A stretch of DNA of 64,000 bases from Clostridiales bacterium (GTDB lineage Bacteria > Bacillota > Clostridia > Christensenellales > Borkfalkiaceae), in NCBI GenBank assembly GCA_015069495.1, contig SVIN01000001.1, forward strand, positions 1 to 64,000, written 5' to 3'. Below are positions 21,296-33,000 of the stretch, piece after piece. The notes beneath the pieces are model-generated. The model did not search any database. It had not been told where the DNA came from and saw only the letters and a program-made list of their open reading frames with translations. Numbering within the stretch: the stretch's first letter is position 1; each line of letters opens with the position of its first letter. The position numbers and the translations under genes are program-made.

Positions 21296-23278
21296 TTATA
21301 CACTCGCGCGGCTTTGCAGCCACCATTCTATGAAGAGAATTGCAACCAGGGCACCTGCCAAATACACCAGCAAATCGTTATAATAATTGGTTTCATCTAT
21401 CGTCTTATAAGGATTTTCCAAGGCGTCTTCGGTCACCCAAATATTGCTTTCTTCCTTAGGGATTCTCACATAAATTTTTTCCGAAATAATCTTATCCCCA
21501 AACGTAGTTTGCTGAAGCACGTATACCCCAGGGTTTTCTACGCTCAACGTAGCGGGGAATTGCGTGAATTCCCAACTGTCTTCTACGTAACCGTCACGGG
21601 TTACGTAAAGCGCATCACTGCGCGCATTTAACGCAATATTTTCCTGCACTTCAAACGAGTTGGAGCTTACCGTAGCAGGAATAAAATATTCGAAAACGTT
21701 ATACATCAAAATGGAAATATGTTCGGAAATTGCCAAGGTGGAGTAGTGTACGCTGAAGCTGGTTACGACGATTTTTTTATCGTCTTCATTGCATACCGCA
21801 AGCGTAGGAACGCCATCGCAGGTTAACAACGTTTCGTAATCCAACCCAAATTGCAACGCCTTCGTCATCGTAATGCCAAGTCGGCTTGCGTCCAAATAAT
21901 TCAAGATCGGGTGAGTCTCGCTTTCCGCTGTCATGTACTTGGTCTTACCACCCCAATTCTTTTCAGCACCGACACGGAAATCCGCTCCGTTAGGCGCTAC
22001 GTCAGGGTTGCTAAGGAATACAATACCGTCTTTGGGCAATTTTTCAGGCATTTGATGCTCGAAGAAATAGAAGTCGTAACCGCTGTAACCTTCGGGAGGT
22101 ACTTTGTCGGAAGGTCTAACTTCCGTTACCCAGAAATCCCATTTATCCTTATAAATTGTTTTCAAGTTTTGCAAAACACCAGGGAAGAAGGGGTTAGGTT
22201 CTGCACTGCGATACAATACCTTAATAATTTCCTTTTGTCCGCCAAAAATAGAGAAACTGTTATCCGCTGTAAACGAGTCGCTTTCTTGGATATACACGTA
22301 AATATTTTTATACGAGAAGAATTTTTCTTCCGGGGACAAAGGATAATACATGGTGGTCTGATTCGCCCCTTCCACTTCTTGATAGAGGTCTTCTTTGAGG
22401 AAAATCAATTTCGTTGTACCATCACGAGAACAATGTACCGTATAGGAAAGTTCGATTTCTGTACCAGTGCTGTCTTCGCCTTCAAAGTTTGCGCCGCTAA
22501 CCAAAACGTTCACGGTAACGTCACGTTCTCTGCCATAGCAAGCAACGTCTACGTACAACGAGTAGAAGTTGTCTTCCAATACCGTATACGCATCCAACAC
22601 CGCTACGTTCCATTCGTCTTCAAAGGTTACGTCCACTACGTTCAATTTACCCGAGTTGGGAACGTAAGAATAATGCGTATCCGTATACAAGAAGATTTCC
22701 GTATCGGGATTGTCATCAAGGATTGCTTCACAAAGCCCAAACGCAGCTTCAATATTGGAAACACCATACGAGCAAACGTTGTTGTCGATGAGATTATCCA
22801 ATTCTTCCGTTAGCTCACTTTGGTTCTCGGTGCTGCATTTTTCCACAAGGAATGCAGGCGTGTTGTCCGCAAGAATTACAGAAAAGATACCATTTTCAGC
22901 CAATACTTCGTCGGCAAGAGTTTGCGCTTTATCCACAGCTCTTTCAAAACGGGTTAAACCGTCACCCAAGGACTGCATACTTGCAGAAGAATCGATGATT
23001 GCGACAACCTCTCTGCGTTCTACCTTATGTCCAAGTACCTGTGCAGGTTTCGCCAAAATCATCGCCGCCGACGTCAAAATCAAAATTTGACAAAGGATGA
23101 TGAGGAGGTTCCGCAACTTACTGGTAGGAACTTTCTTCTTTCTGTATTTCAAACTCAACTTCCAAATATACGTACTGGAAATTAATTTTTGTTGGTAATT
23201 CGGTTTGATTATGTAAATGATAATCAATATGATTATACCAATCAAACCGATTAACCCTAAAGGTGCTAATAATGTCAT
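21296..23278 (-). CDS. BatA-like membrane protein with VWA domain
   Basis: 660 aa; N-terminal BatA-like hydrophobic module PLGLIGLIGIIILIIIYIIKP; VVAIIDSSASMQ MIDAS; C-terminal TM; start overlaps DUF58 stop (ATGA). Confidence 0.82.
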   Translation of the reverse strand: MTLLAPLGLIGLIGIIILIIIYIIKPNYQQKLISSTYIWKLSLKYRKKKVPTSKLRNLLIILCQILILTSAAMILAKPAQVLGHKVERREVVAIIDSSASMQSLGDGLTRFERAVDKAQTLADEVLAENGIFSVILADNTPAFLVEKCSTENQSELTEELDNLIDNNVCSYGVSNIEAAFGLCEAILDDNPDTEIFLYTDTHYSYVPNSGKLNVVDVTFEDEWNVAVLDAYTVLEDNFYSLYVDVACYGRERDVTVNVLVSGANFEGEDSTGTEIELSYTVHCSRDGTTKLIFLKEDLYQEVEGANQTTMYYPLSPEEKFFSYKNIYVYIQESDSFTADNSFSIFGGQKEIIKVLYRSAEPNPFFPGVLQNLKTIYKDKWDFWVTEVRPSDKVPPEGYSGYDFYFFEHQMPEKLPKDGIVFLSNPDVAPNGADFRVGAEKNWGGKTKYMTAESETHPILNYLDASRLGITMTKALQFGLDYETLLTCDGVPTLAVCNEDDKKIVVTSFSVHYSTLAISEHISILMYNVFEYFIPATVSSNSFEVQENIALNARSDALYVTRDGYVEDSWEFTQFPATLSVENPGVYVLQQTTFGDKIISEKIYVRIPKEESNIWVTEDALENPYKTIDETNYYNDLLVYLAGALVAILFIEWWLQSRASV

Positions 23279-24174
23279 GCCATAATACCTACTTTTAACA
23301 ATTCACCAAACAACACCCTCTCAATCGGGGTATCAGTAGAAACGGTGATAAAATCCACACCGCGTTTCGAACAAAATGCCTTCATGTCTTCCTTGAAGTC
23401 CTTCAATGCCTCGTCGTACGCTTCTTGCATACTGCGCGTAATACGTATCTTCAAGTTTCTGAAATCCGCCGCGTCCACCGATTCCGAGTCAATCAAATTA
23501 ACACGTCCGTCGTAAGCAGGGTCGATTTCATCAGGCGTCATTACCTGAATCAAAAGCACTTGTCTTTTCTTATAACACAAATAGTCCACAGCTTTTTTCC
23601 AATTGCTTTCTGTAAAGAAGTCGGAAATGATGACCGTCAAACCATTGTTCGTGCTCATATCAGGGGTGTTGGTTATACATTTTTCAATGTCAACGTCATC
23701 CGTAAATTCTAAAGAATCGAACGTACCCATAGCGCGGAAAAATGCATTTTTACCAATCATCGTCCCGAACGGATTTTCCGCTTTTTCTTCTTTCATAAAA
23801 TGGAAGGAAACCTTGTCCATGTTATGTACAGCCAAAAATCCAAGCGCAGCCGCAGCCCCTATCGCATAGGCAGATTTTTTAGGATTATCTTTGCCCATCG
23901 ACGCGGAACAATCCAAAAAGATTTGCACCTGCATCTGTCTTTCATCGGTAAACAATTTCAGGAAATATTTTTCGAAACGGCTGTACAAATTCCAGTCGAT
24001 TCTACGGATATCGTCCCCTAACTGATATTCTCTAAAGTCGGAAAATTCAACCGTTTGTCCGTATGTGCTGACAAGGTGTTTCCCGCCGAAATAACCCGCA
24101 AGGCTCTTTCTTAAATTTAATGCTAACGTTTCCAAACGACTGAAAAATTGGTCGTTCAAATATGATTCTTTCAT
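23275..24174 (-). CDS. DUF58 domain-containing protein
   Basis: 299 aa; GKHLVSTYGQTVEFSDFREYQLGDDIRRIDWNLYSRFEKYFLKLFTDERQMQVQIFLDCSASM is characteristic of DUF58. Confidence 0.92.
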   Translation of the reverse strand: MKESYLNDQFFSRLETLALNLRKSLAGYFGGKHLVSTYGQTVEFSDFREYQLGDDIRRIDWNLYSRFEKYFLKLFTDERQMQVQIFLDCSASMGKDNPKKSAYAIGAAAALGFLAVHNMDKVSFHFMKEEKAENPFGTMIGKNAFFRAMGTFDSLEFTDDVDIEKCITNTPDMSTNNGLTVIISDFFTESNWKKAVDYLCYKKRQVLLIQVMTPDEIDPAYDGRVNLIDSESVDAADFRNLKIRITRSMQEAYDEALKDFKEDMKAFCSKRGVDFITVSTDTPIERVLFGELLKVGIMA

Positions 24175-24217
24175 TGTACGCTCCCTGGTACTGTTTTTAC
24201 GTATAATCCTTTATGGA

Positions 24218-25234
24218 TTATTTTACTTTCTTGTATTTGGGATTACCGCTAACTTCTTCAACGATCATCTTGATAACGTCGTCCGTCGTGATACGTTCTG
24301 CAATCGCTTCAAAGTTAAGCTTGATACGGTGACGGAGTACAGGGTATGCAAGTTCTTCGATATCCGAGAACGCTACGTTGAATCTACCCTTAATCAACGC
24401 TTTTACCTTCGCCGCGGAGATCAATGCCTGACCTGCACGGGGGCTGGCGCCGTTACGAACGTACTTCTTTGCCGCTTCCGATGCGCATTCGCTGTCGGGG
24501 TGGGTTGCACTGGTCATAATCATTGCATAGCGCAAAACTTCGTCCGCTACGGGGATTTGGTTTGCGGTAGTGCGCATGCGAAGGAGTTGTTCGCCGTTAC
24601 ATACGCTTTCTGCAACTTCCGCCATCGTCTTCTGCGTCATGTTGACAATCTGCATCAATTCGTCAAGGCTGGGGTTAGGAACGATAAGCTTGAACATGAA
24701 ACGGTCCATCTGTGCTTCAGGCAAAGGATACGTACCGTCTTGTTCGATAGGGTTCTGCGTTGCAAGTACGAAGAAAGGTTCTTTCAATTTTCTCGACGTA
24801 CCCATAACGGTTACCGTATGTTCCTGCATGGCTTCGAGCAATGCCGACTGCGTCTTAGGCGTTGCACGGTTGATTTCGTCCGCAAGGATAATGTTGCTGA
24901 AAATAGGACCGGGTTGGAACTTGAACGAAGAGTTACCGTTTTCGTCCTTTACGATGATGTTCGTACCGGTTACGTCGGCAGGCATCAAGTCGGGCGTGAA
25001 CTGAATACGCGCGAAAGGCAAATCGAATACGCGGCCGAGCGATCTTACAAGACGGGTTTTACCAACCCCAGGCACACCTTCAAGCAATACGTTACCGCCT
25101 GCGATCATGGCGATAATCGTGCCTTCAACAACTTCTTTCTGACCGATAACGTCACGGGAAACCTGCTTAAAGATTTCCGCACACTGCTTACCAAATACGT
25201 CAATGTCATTCTTTTGAACATTCATGTTTTCCAT
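24218..25234 (-). CDS. MoxR-family AAA+ ATPase
   Basis: Walker A GGNVLLEGVPGVGKTRL, ARIQFTPDLMPADVTG, Walker B NIILADEINRATPKTQSALLEAMQE; start re-assigned to MENMNVQ (25234). Confidence 0.93.
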   Translation of the reverse strand: MENMNVQKNDIDVFGKQCAEIFKQVSRDVIGQKEVVEGTIIAMIAGGNVLLEGVPGVGKTRLVRSLGRVFDLPFARIQFTPDLMPADVTGTNIIVKDENGNSSFKFQPGPIFSNIILADEINRATPKTQSALLEAMQEHTVTVMGTSRKLKEPFFVLATQNPIEQDGTYPLPEAQMDRFMFKLIVPNPSLDELMQIVNMTQKTMAEVAESVCNGEQLLRMRTTANQIPVADEVLRYAMIMTSATHPDSECASEAAKKYVRNGASPRAGQALISAAKVKALIKGRFNVAFSDIEELAYPVLRHRIKLNFEAIAERITTDDVIKMIVEEVSGNPKYKKVK

Positions 25235-25289
25235 AATATTTCTACCTTCACTTAAATTATTTTTTTTCTTTTTGTTTTTGTTGTTCGAG

Positions 25290-26360
25290 TTACTTAGAAG
25301 CGTCTTCGCCGCCCTCACTGCCTTCACTGCCTTCGCCGTTCTCACCGTCGTTACCGCCGACCTTGATTGTGTCAAAGTAATTCGAGATAAGCAATTTCAA
25401 TTCTTCAGGCATTGCATTGTCTTGTGCCAAGAGCCCCAACACTTCTTCCAAGGCAACGTTGTATTCATGCCCGTAGTAGGTGTTACCGTCGATGACTTGG
25501 TTAACGGGTTTGTATTCACCGCCCGCGCCGTCGCCTTGACCGGAATTTCCTTCCTGCTCGCCCGCATCTTGGGGTAAGTCAGTCGCCTCGTCATTCGGGC
25601 TGCCGTCGTTGTCGGCTTCTTCCAACGCGATGAACTTCGCAATCACCGTGAAGCTTTCCGTCACCCCTTCGTCTACACGGTAAGGATCTGTTTTACCGTC
25701 CGACCATTCGAGGAACGCCCAGCCGTCCTTGGGCACCGCGCGAACCGGGGAAGCGTTTTGTCCTTCTTCCACCACCTGGCGAACTTCCCCTTCCAAAGAG
25801 CCGCCTTTCGCTTCGGCTTCATAGATCAGTTCGATCTGCTGAGGCGGTTCAGCCAACAGCCCCGCGAGCCATTCTTTACCGCTCATGATAATCCCTGCCG
25901 AACTCAACGTGGTTACCGTCGTCATACCCAAACCAAAGACTGCCGAAATAGAAGTGCAAATGATGAGCGGTATGGAAACGATAATCTTAATCAAATTCTC
26001 GTTCACCGTTTCCAACGCCTCAAGGGCATCTTCACGCTGGCGCATCGCAATGTAGGATTCGTCCCCTTCCAACTGCGCCATGGTCAACATTCTTTCTTCC
26101 AAACCAAGTTCGTCGACGCGTCTTGCGATTTGTTTGGTTGTGGGGCGGAATTTCTTTTCGTACAAGAAGTACGCCGCGCCCGCTGTGACCAGTGCAAATA
26201 ACAGGATTGCAACCCAGAATAAATTGGGGTTTACAAACCAAAATACCGTCGCTGAGAGGAAGAGAACCGCGAACCCCAAAACCAAGCCGAGAAGCAATGA
26301 TTTGAGGATGCCTTCCCTCGCAATTCGCGAATAATATTTCTGAAATAATTTAGCTGACAT
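25290..26360 (-). CDS. Membrane protein with divergent InlB-type extracytoplasmic domain, first gene of the MoxR operon
   Basis: Start re-assigned to MSAKLFQKYY with AGGAGAG RBS; several TM segments; KGGSLEGEVRQVVEEGQNASPVRAVPKDGWAFLEWSDGKTDPYRVDEGVTESFTVIAKF resembles InlB_B_2. Confidence 0.75.
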   Translation of the reverse strand: MSAKLFQKYYSRIAREGILKSLLLGLVLGFAVLFLSATVFWFVNPNLFWVAILLFALVTAGAAYFLYEKKFRPTTKQIARRVDELGLEERMLTMAQLEGDESYIAMRQREDALEALETVNENLIKIIVSIPLIICTSISAVFGLGMTTVTTLSSAGIIMSGKEWLAGLLAEPPQQIELIYEAEAKGGSLEGEVRQVVEEGQNASPVRAVPKDGWAFLEWSDGKTDPYRVDEGVTESFTVIAKFIALEEADNDGSPNDEATDLPQDAGEQEGNSGQGDGAGGEYKPVNQVIDGNTYYGHEYNVALEEVLGLLAQDNAMPEELKLLISNYFDTIKVGGNDGENGEGSEGSEGGEDASK

Positions 26361-26421
26361 AAACTCTCCTTTCACGTTAAAAATAACGAAACGGCATAAC
26401 ACCGCAATTTTAACATCGTAT

Positions 26422-26450
26422 ATTATAGCACAAATGATTCAAAAAGTAAA
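26422..26450 (-). promoter_or_regulatory. Candidate sigma-A promoter TTTACT-17-TATAAT for the MoxR/VWA/surface-protein operon
   Basis: Minus-strand TTTACT, 17 nt, TATAAT about 60 nt upstream of the first ATG (26360). Confidence 0.6.
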
Positions 26451-26712
26451 TACAAATGACGGGTAAAAAAGATTTTTTGCAATAAAAAAGCAAAAATTTC
26501 ATAAAAAATTCACCTTAAAAATCCCGTTTTTTCCACGGTTTTCCAAGAAAAAATCCGCTTTGTGAGAAACGAAAATAAAATGTAAAATGCTAACATTTTT
26601 TTGTTTATATTTTTGTATTTTCACATGGATTGAATACCATCAAAAAAAAGACGAATTTTGTCGCAAATCCCCCCACTTTTGCGAAAAGATGAAATGACGG
26701 TTAAAGTTGTTG

Positions 26713-26864
26713 AAACTCTATCACTGCGTGCCAGAATGACGCAACCTGACGTTGCACGCAGGCAAGATAATCTTGCAGCTAGTAAGGTGTCTTATCGTGC
26801 GTCTTTATAGTTAGCTACGCCCATTCACTAAGTGAGACTCTATCGCTGCGCGCCCAAATGACGG
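26713..26864 (-). repeat. Dispersed intergenic repeat R1 (GCGATAGAGTCTC...TTAGTGAATG...GATAAGACACCTTACT)
   Basis: Reverse complement shares long blocks with 43071-43191 and in part with 48554-48602; contains palindromes gcaacctgacgttgc and gcaagataatcttgc. Confidence 0.65.
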
Positions 26865-26879
26865 TGGAAGTGTGCGATA

Positions 26880-26995
26880 GGCTCCCTTGTGTAAAGGGAG
26901 CTGTCAGCAAAGCTGACTGAGGGATTGTTGATAAATGCGAAAGACAATCCTTCCACCGCTTACGCGGTCCCCTGTCCTTTACACAAGGAAGGCTA
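26880..26995. repeat. MITE/REP-like repeat R2 with terminal inverted repeats (aggctcccttgtgtaaaggga ... tcctttacacaaggaaggct)
   Basis: About 20-bp imperfect terminal inverted repeats enclosing internal palindromes (ctgtcagcaaagctgac; ccgcttacgcgg). Confidence 0.7.
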
Positions 26996-27016
26996 AAGTG
27001 TGGGATATATCGCCAT

Positions 27017-27054
27017 GAAAAAAGATAAAACCGCCGCGAGGATTCTCGCGGCGG
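27017..27054 (-). terminator. Rho-independent terminator downstream of the 2883-aa LRR gene
   Basis: accgccgcgag-gatt-ctcgcggcggt stem followed on minus strand by TTTTATCTTTTTT. Confidence 0.8.
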
Positions 27055-27089
27055 TCTTCGCCTATCGGTTTTCACCGAATGATTTTGGC

Positions 27090-30000
27090 TTATTCAGCTA
27101 TATAACCATAAACGATGGTTGCGTTCGAATTCTTGTACCAGTCAAGGTTCCACACGGATGCAGCTTGGTATGCAGTCTTCGGCGTGTTGATCGTCTGTTC
27201 AGCCGTCCAACCTTCAAATGCACCGCTGTAAACAACCGTAGCGTCAGCAATCGTGATGCTGTTTATCTTGCTGTTTGCAAATGCATAGTTACCGATGAAC
27301 AATACCGATTCAGGGATGACAACGTCGCCCAAGCTTTCGCAATTTGCAAATGCATAGTCACCGATGATTTCAACCGTGTTAGGAATCGTGATGTTCGCAA
27401 GCTTCGTACAGCCTTCGAACGAATACCAACCGATGTACGTTACGTTGCCAAGGAAGGTAACCGTTTCAAGGTTTGCACAACCCGTGAAGGTATGACCGTT
27501 GGGGTTCTGCATGATAGGACTCTTCTGCGTTGCGCCCGTCTGGTAAAGGTTGTTCGCGTCAGCAACGTAGGTATCCGCCAAGTTGTTCGGCGTACCAACC
27601 ACCGTCAAGCTTGCAGGAAGCGTAATCGAGGTCAAGCCCGCATAAGCGAACGCATAACCGCCGAGTTCGGTAACCGTTTCGGGAAGAGTGATATTCTTCA
27701 ACGAGGTACAGCCGTAGAACATGTAATCTTCCACAAACGTCATCTTGCTGGGCAAGGTTACGTTTTCAAGCGCGGTACAGCCTTCGAAGGTGTGCCCCGT
27801 CAATTTCGGATTTTCGCCAAGGAATACAACCGTCTTCAACGAAGTACAATTTGCAAATGCGTAGGAACGCTTTTGGTTCGAAACGCTACTGCTACCAGGT
27901 TCAGAAACATTAATGGTGGTACCAAATTCGGTCACGCTTGCAGGAATCGTAATGCTTTCAACGCCCGATTCAGCAAATGCGTAAATCTCAATCGTTTCCA
28001 AACCTTCAGGCAAGGTAACGCTGGTCAATCTCTTCGCGCCATAGAATACGCCCTCAGGGATGTTCTTCATGGTAGCGGGAAGGGTGACAGACTTCACGCC
28101 GGATTCTGCAAACGCATAAGTACCATAGCTGGTAATCTTTTCAGTAGCTTCAACGTCCAACAAAGCACATCCAGCGAATGCATACGACTGAACCGACGTT
28201 ACGTTGGTCATATCCACCGTTGTAAGAGCCGACGCGCCATCAAATGCATGCATCTGAATCGACGTTACGCCAGGCATAACAACCGTTTCAAGAGCCGTTG
28301 CACCTGCAAATGCATAAGAGCCGACGTCGGTAACCGTTTCAGGCAAGGTAATCTTCTTCAATGCAAGCATGTCTGCGAAGAAGTAGGAAGGAACACTCGT
28401 CCAGTTTGCCGTAACAACAACCTCGGTAATCGTGGTATTGCCAGCGAAAGGCGATACACCCGAAGCTGCCTTAAAGCTGTCATCCGTGATGTAAAGGACG
28501 CCGTCCGTTACTTGGTAAGCAGGCAATGCCAATACGATGTGACCGCTTGCTTTCTTGAGTGCGTTATCCTCAACCACAAACGCCGTATTTGCTTCATTTA
28601 CCGTGAACGAAACGATGTTGTTGCAGTAAGCAAATGCATTCTTGCTGATGCCCGTTACATTTGCAGGAATGGTCACTTCCGTCAAAGCCGTACCCATGAA
28701 GGCTTGCGCACCGATGGATGTCAAGGTGTCAGGCAATGTGAAATTCGTCAACGAAGTACAGTTTGCAAACGCACTTTCGCCGATGGTCTTCACCTTAGGG
28801 CATTCTACCTTGGTAAGGTTTTCGCAATCCATGAAGACTTCTTTGCCAATCGCAGACGTGGTAAGAGATACTTCTTCAAGACCAGAACCCTTAAATGCGG
28901 CATCGCCAAGAGCGGTGGAACTAGTAAACTTAGTAAAGTCGAAGGATTTAAGAGCCTTCGTACCTTCGAAGGTATTTTTCTTAAGCGAAGTAAGAGAACC
29001 AAACGTTACGCTTTCCAATCTTTCTGCACCTCTAAATGCATACGTACCCAACGTAGTAACCTTCGGCAACGAAATTTCTACGATGCCCGAATTTTGGAAT
29101 ACGTAATCACCCAAGGTCGTAAGTTTATCCGTGTTGTGAATCGTCGTCAAGTTGGAACATTCTGCAAACGCATACTTACCGATTTGTTTCATCCCCGTGG
29201 AAAGCGTCACTTCTTCAAGCGAGGTACATCCGTACAACACGTAGGAGTTTGCCGTAGAAGACCACGACGTGCCAGCACCCAAGAAGGTCATGGATTCAGA
29301 GAACTTAATCTTCTTCATGCTGGTACAATCACGGAATGCATAGTTCGCAACGCTGGTGACCGAGTCAGGAATGATGACGCCAGCCGTTTCATCGTCCGAC
29401 GTGCTGACAAGGCTGGAACAACCGTCAAACGTGTAACCCTTGATAGCAGACATATTGCTAGGCAATTTCACCGTTCTCAATTCGGTACAGCCAGCAAACA
29501 TATAGGTAGCCATCCCAGGATTTTCGTGCTTAAATTCAAAGCTCGTCAAACCGCTGTTTCTGAAGGCAGCTTGGCCGAATTCCTTCACACTTGCAGGAAC
29601 GTCAATCGTTTGAAGGGACGTACAGCCGTAGAACATAGTATAACCAAGTTTTTCAACACCTTCAGGTATGGTAACGCTTGCAAGCGACGTACAGTTATAG
29701 AAAATACCTGCACTGCCCGTCGCACCAGTAGACGTAAGGCTCTTGATTGTCAATTTGCTAGGCACTTTGATACTCGTTAAACCTGCGCCATAGAATGCGT
29801 AACTGTAAATCGTGGTCATGTCGTCATTGAGGGCTACGGTTTCAAGTGACGTACAGTTCGCGAACGCATAATAACCAAGCGTCGTAACACCCGCCATCTT
29901 GAGGTCGGACAATGCATAGCAGTAACGGAATGCATAACTACCAAGCTTGTTAACACTGTTCGGAAGTTCGATCTTACGAAGGGCATGACAGTTGTAGAAC

Positions 30001-33000
30001 GCGTAATCAGAAATCGTCGCACAAGTCGAAGTTTCAGGATTTTCGAAGATAACCTCTTCAAGGTTGATACATCCTTCAAATGCATTGAGACCAATGGTTT
30101 GCACCGATGCAGGGATGTAAAGTTTCTTAATATCTACTTGGTTTTTGAATGCGCCGTTGGTGATGGACGTTACGCCGTTTGCAATGCGGTATACGCCTTC
30201 GGCATCCGTTTCCGCAGCGCCGCTGAGGAATTGAATTGACGTCTTATCCGCATTGAATACCGTACTGCCTTCCACAGAAAGGTTTTCATTGGCAGGATCG
30301 ATGATAACCTGTTTCAACGAACCGCAACCCATGAAAGTGCCTACTGCGCTGACAACCGATTTGGAAAGTTCCACTTTCGTGATATCCGTACAGTATTGGA
30401 ACAAGGACGCGCCCAACGCGATACCATTCGCATCGGTGCTTTCGGGAATCTTCAATTCCGTAATACCGCATTGACGGAATGCAAATTGCTTGATTTCCTT
30501 CAAAGCAGAACCAGCCTGGAAGGTGATACTGTTGCAGTTTGTTGTATAAGCAAATGCATATTCACCAATGCTGGTCACCGTTGCAGGAACCACAAAGCTG
30601 GTGATAGCCGTGTTTGCAAATGCGTAGTTGCCGATGGTTGCCAACTTGCTGTTGCCTGCAAAGTTGATTTCCGTAAGGGACGTACAGTTTTGGAATGCAT
30701 AGTTACCGATGGACGTTACGTTTTCAGGGATGGTAATCGAGGTGATATCCCTGCCCTTGAACGCGTAAGCACCAATCGCCTTTGTTCTCGAAGGCAAGTT
30801 CCATTCGCAATCAGCAGGAAGGTAAGCAAACATGTAGGTACCAATGGTCAATCCATAATCCGCAGGATCCTGCCCTTCGCCAACGTCTGCAATCACCAAT
30901 TTCTTAAGGTTTTTACAACCGCTAGTTTTATTGAAGATATCGGCATTGATGGTCGTAACCGACAAAGGAAGATACAATTCTTCCAAAGACGTAAGGCCTA
31001 CAAATGCATAGTTGTTAATCGTCTTAACACGTTCAGGCAATCTAAGTACCTTTAACCCAGTCAAGCCAGACAAACCAACCGACGTACCTTGGTAACCGCC
31101 GCTAGAGGATTGCCCAGGGATCTTCAATTCTGCACCTGCGCCTTCTTCAAAGATAAGCTCTGTCAACGACGAACAACCCTTGAATGCGTTTGCTTTAATT
31201 TCCGTTACCGACTTAGGAATGAACAAGTATTCCAAAGAAGTACAGCCAGCAAACATGTTTGCCGTAATGGTTGCGATACCGTAACCCAAGGTTACTCTCT
31301 TAAGATTTGCCGCACCTGCAAATGCATTCGTCTGAATGGTAAGACCGCTCGTGGTTGTACCTTCAGGCGCTGCAGCGAAAGCAAGTTCTTGGATATCGCT
31401 GTTGCCGTTGAATGCGTATGCATAAATAATAGAAACAGTGTAAGGAACGGTGAATTTACCATTGAGGGATTCATCAAACTTATACTTTCTAGGACAATAT
31501 ATAAGCGCGTTAGGCACACCGCCTTCATGCGCATACAATGCGCCATTTTCCGTCATATACGTTGCGTGGCCATCTGCAACCGTAATCGATTCCAAGTTAG
31601 TACAGCCGTTGAGCATCGTCAACCCATCCGTCGTCGAAACACCCAAATCTGTCAAGGTGGTAGGAATCTTAATCGAGGTCATCTTCGAACAGTTTTGAAG
31701 CGCACCTGCACCGATGGTCGTTACACCTTCGGGAATTACAAATTCACCGCTGATACCACTCTTCATGAATGCGCTTGCGCCAATCGTCTTCGTGTACGAA
31801 GGCAATACAAGCGTAGCAAGTTGCGAGCAGTTTTCAAATGCGCTATCCGCAATTGCCAAACCAGTATTTTCAGGCGCACCTGCGGGTTTTTCCCTGAAGA
31901 TAACCTGCTTAAGCGAGCTACAGCCCTTGAATGCGCCTTCGCCAATCGAGGTCATGCTGTAAGGAATCGAAATTTCCGTGAAAGGCTTACCAGCAAATGC
32001 ATTACTGCTGATGCTGAGAACCCCGTCGGGGATGTTGTAGGTCGTGCTCGTTTTCGAATCGGGATAATAAAGGATTTGCGTTACGTCTTTATCGTAAAGG
32101 ACGTCATCGATTACTTTCATGTAATCACTTTCGCCGTTTTCGTAGAATATTACTTCTTCAAGCATCGTACCAAATGCACCGATGTTGAATGCAGGCGTGC
32201 ACTTTGCAACCTTTACGGTAGTGATGGTATACGCGCCCGTATCTGCATTCTTAAACGCACCGTCTGCCAATGCAAAGCTTGCGTCACCCGACTTGATGGT
32301 AACTTCTTCCAATTCAATTTTACCAAATGCATACTGACCGACAGAACCCGTGTTGCCAGGCAATTCAAGAGAAGTCAATCTCGTACCGTAGAATGCTCTC
32401 GCGCCGATATTAAGCGTGCCGTCGCCAACAGTGCCTTTGAACGTCAACGTTTCCAAACCAATACAATCTTCAAACGCACTGTCTTCGATGGTGGTTACGC
32501 TTGCAGGGATGATAACAGACTTAATAGCTACGTTGGGATCAGTGGTCGAGTATCCATAACCCTCAATATCAATGTATACACCGAATGCATTCGTTTTAAT
32601 CGTCTTCGTACCATTGGGGATTTCTACTACGTCATCGATACCGCGAGGGCAGTACAACAAGGTGGTACCGTCCGCATTAAATAACATGTTGTAGCTTGTG
32701 GTGGTCGAATTAGCAGGTTTCGAGCTGTAATATTTGTTGCCTTCGGAAACCGTAATCGATTTCAATTCTTCAACCTGACGGAACATGAGGTTAAAGCTTG
32801 AAACCTGACCCATACGCGCGGGAATATTGAAGGATGCAATGTCTGACAATGCAAACAAATTTTCCCCAACAATAAGTTCGCTTGCACCTTCACCGTCTTC
32901 GAAGATAACTTCCATACCCTTAGCACCTTGGAATGCGTTGTCACCGATTTTTTGAACGGTAACGGGTACGATAATCTTATTGAAGTTCTTGTACATTCTG

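Noticed and set aside
24329-25255. 308-aa plus-strand ORF across moxR
   Set aside because: Antisense to an unambiguous MoxR AAA+ gene with full Walker motifs; no RBS or domain support.
26460-26640. AT-rich stretch upstream of the MoxR operon as a possible small RNA or replication element
   Set aside because: No DnaA boxes, iterons or clear secondary structure beyond low-complexity A/T tracts.
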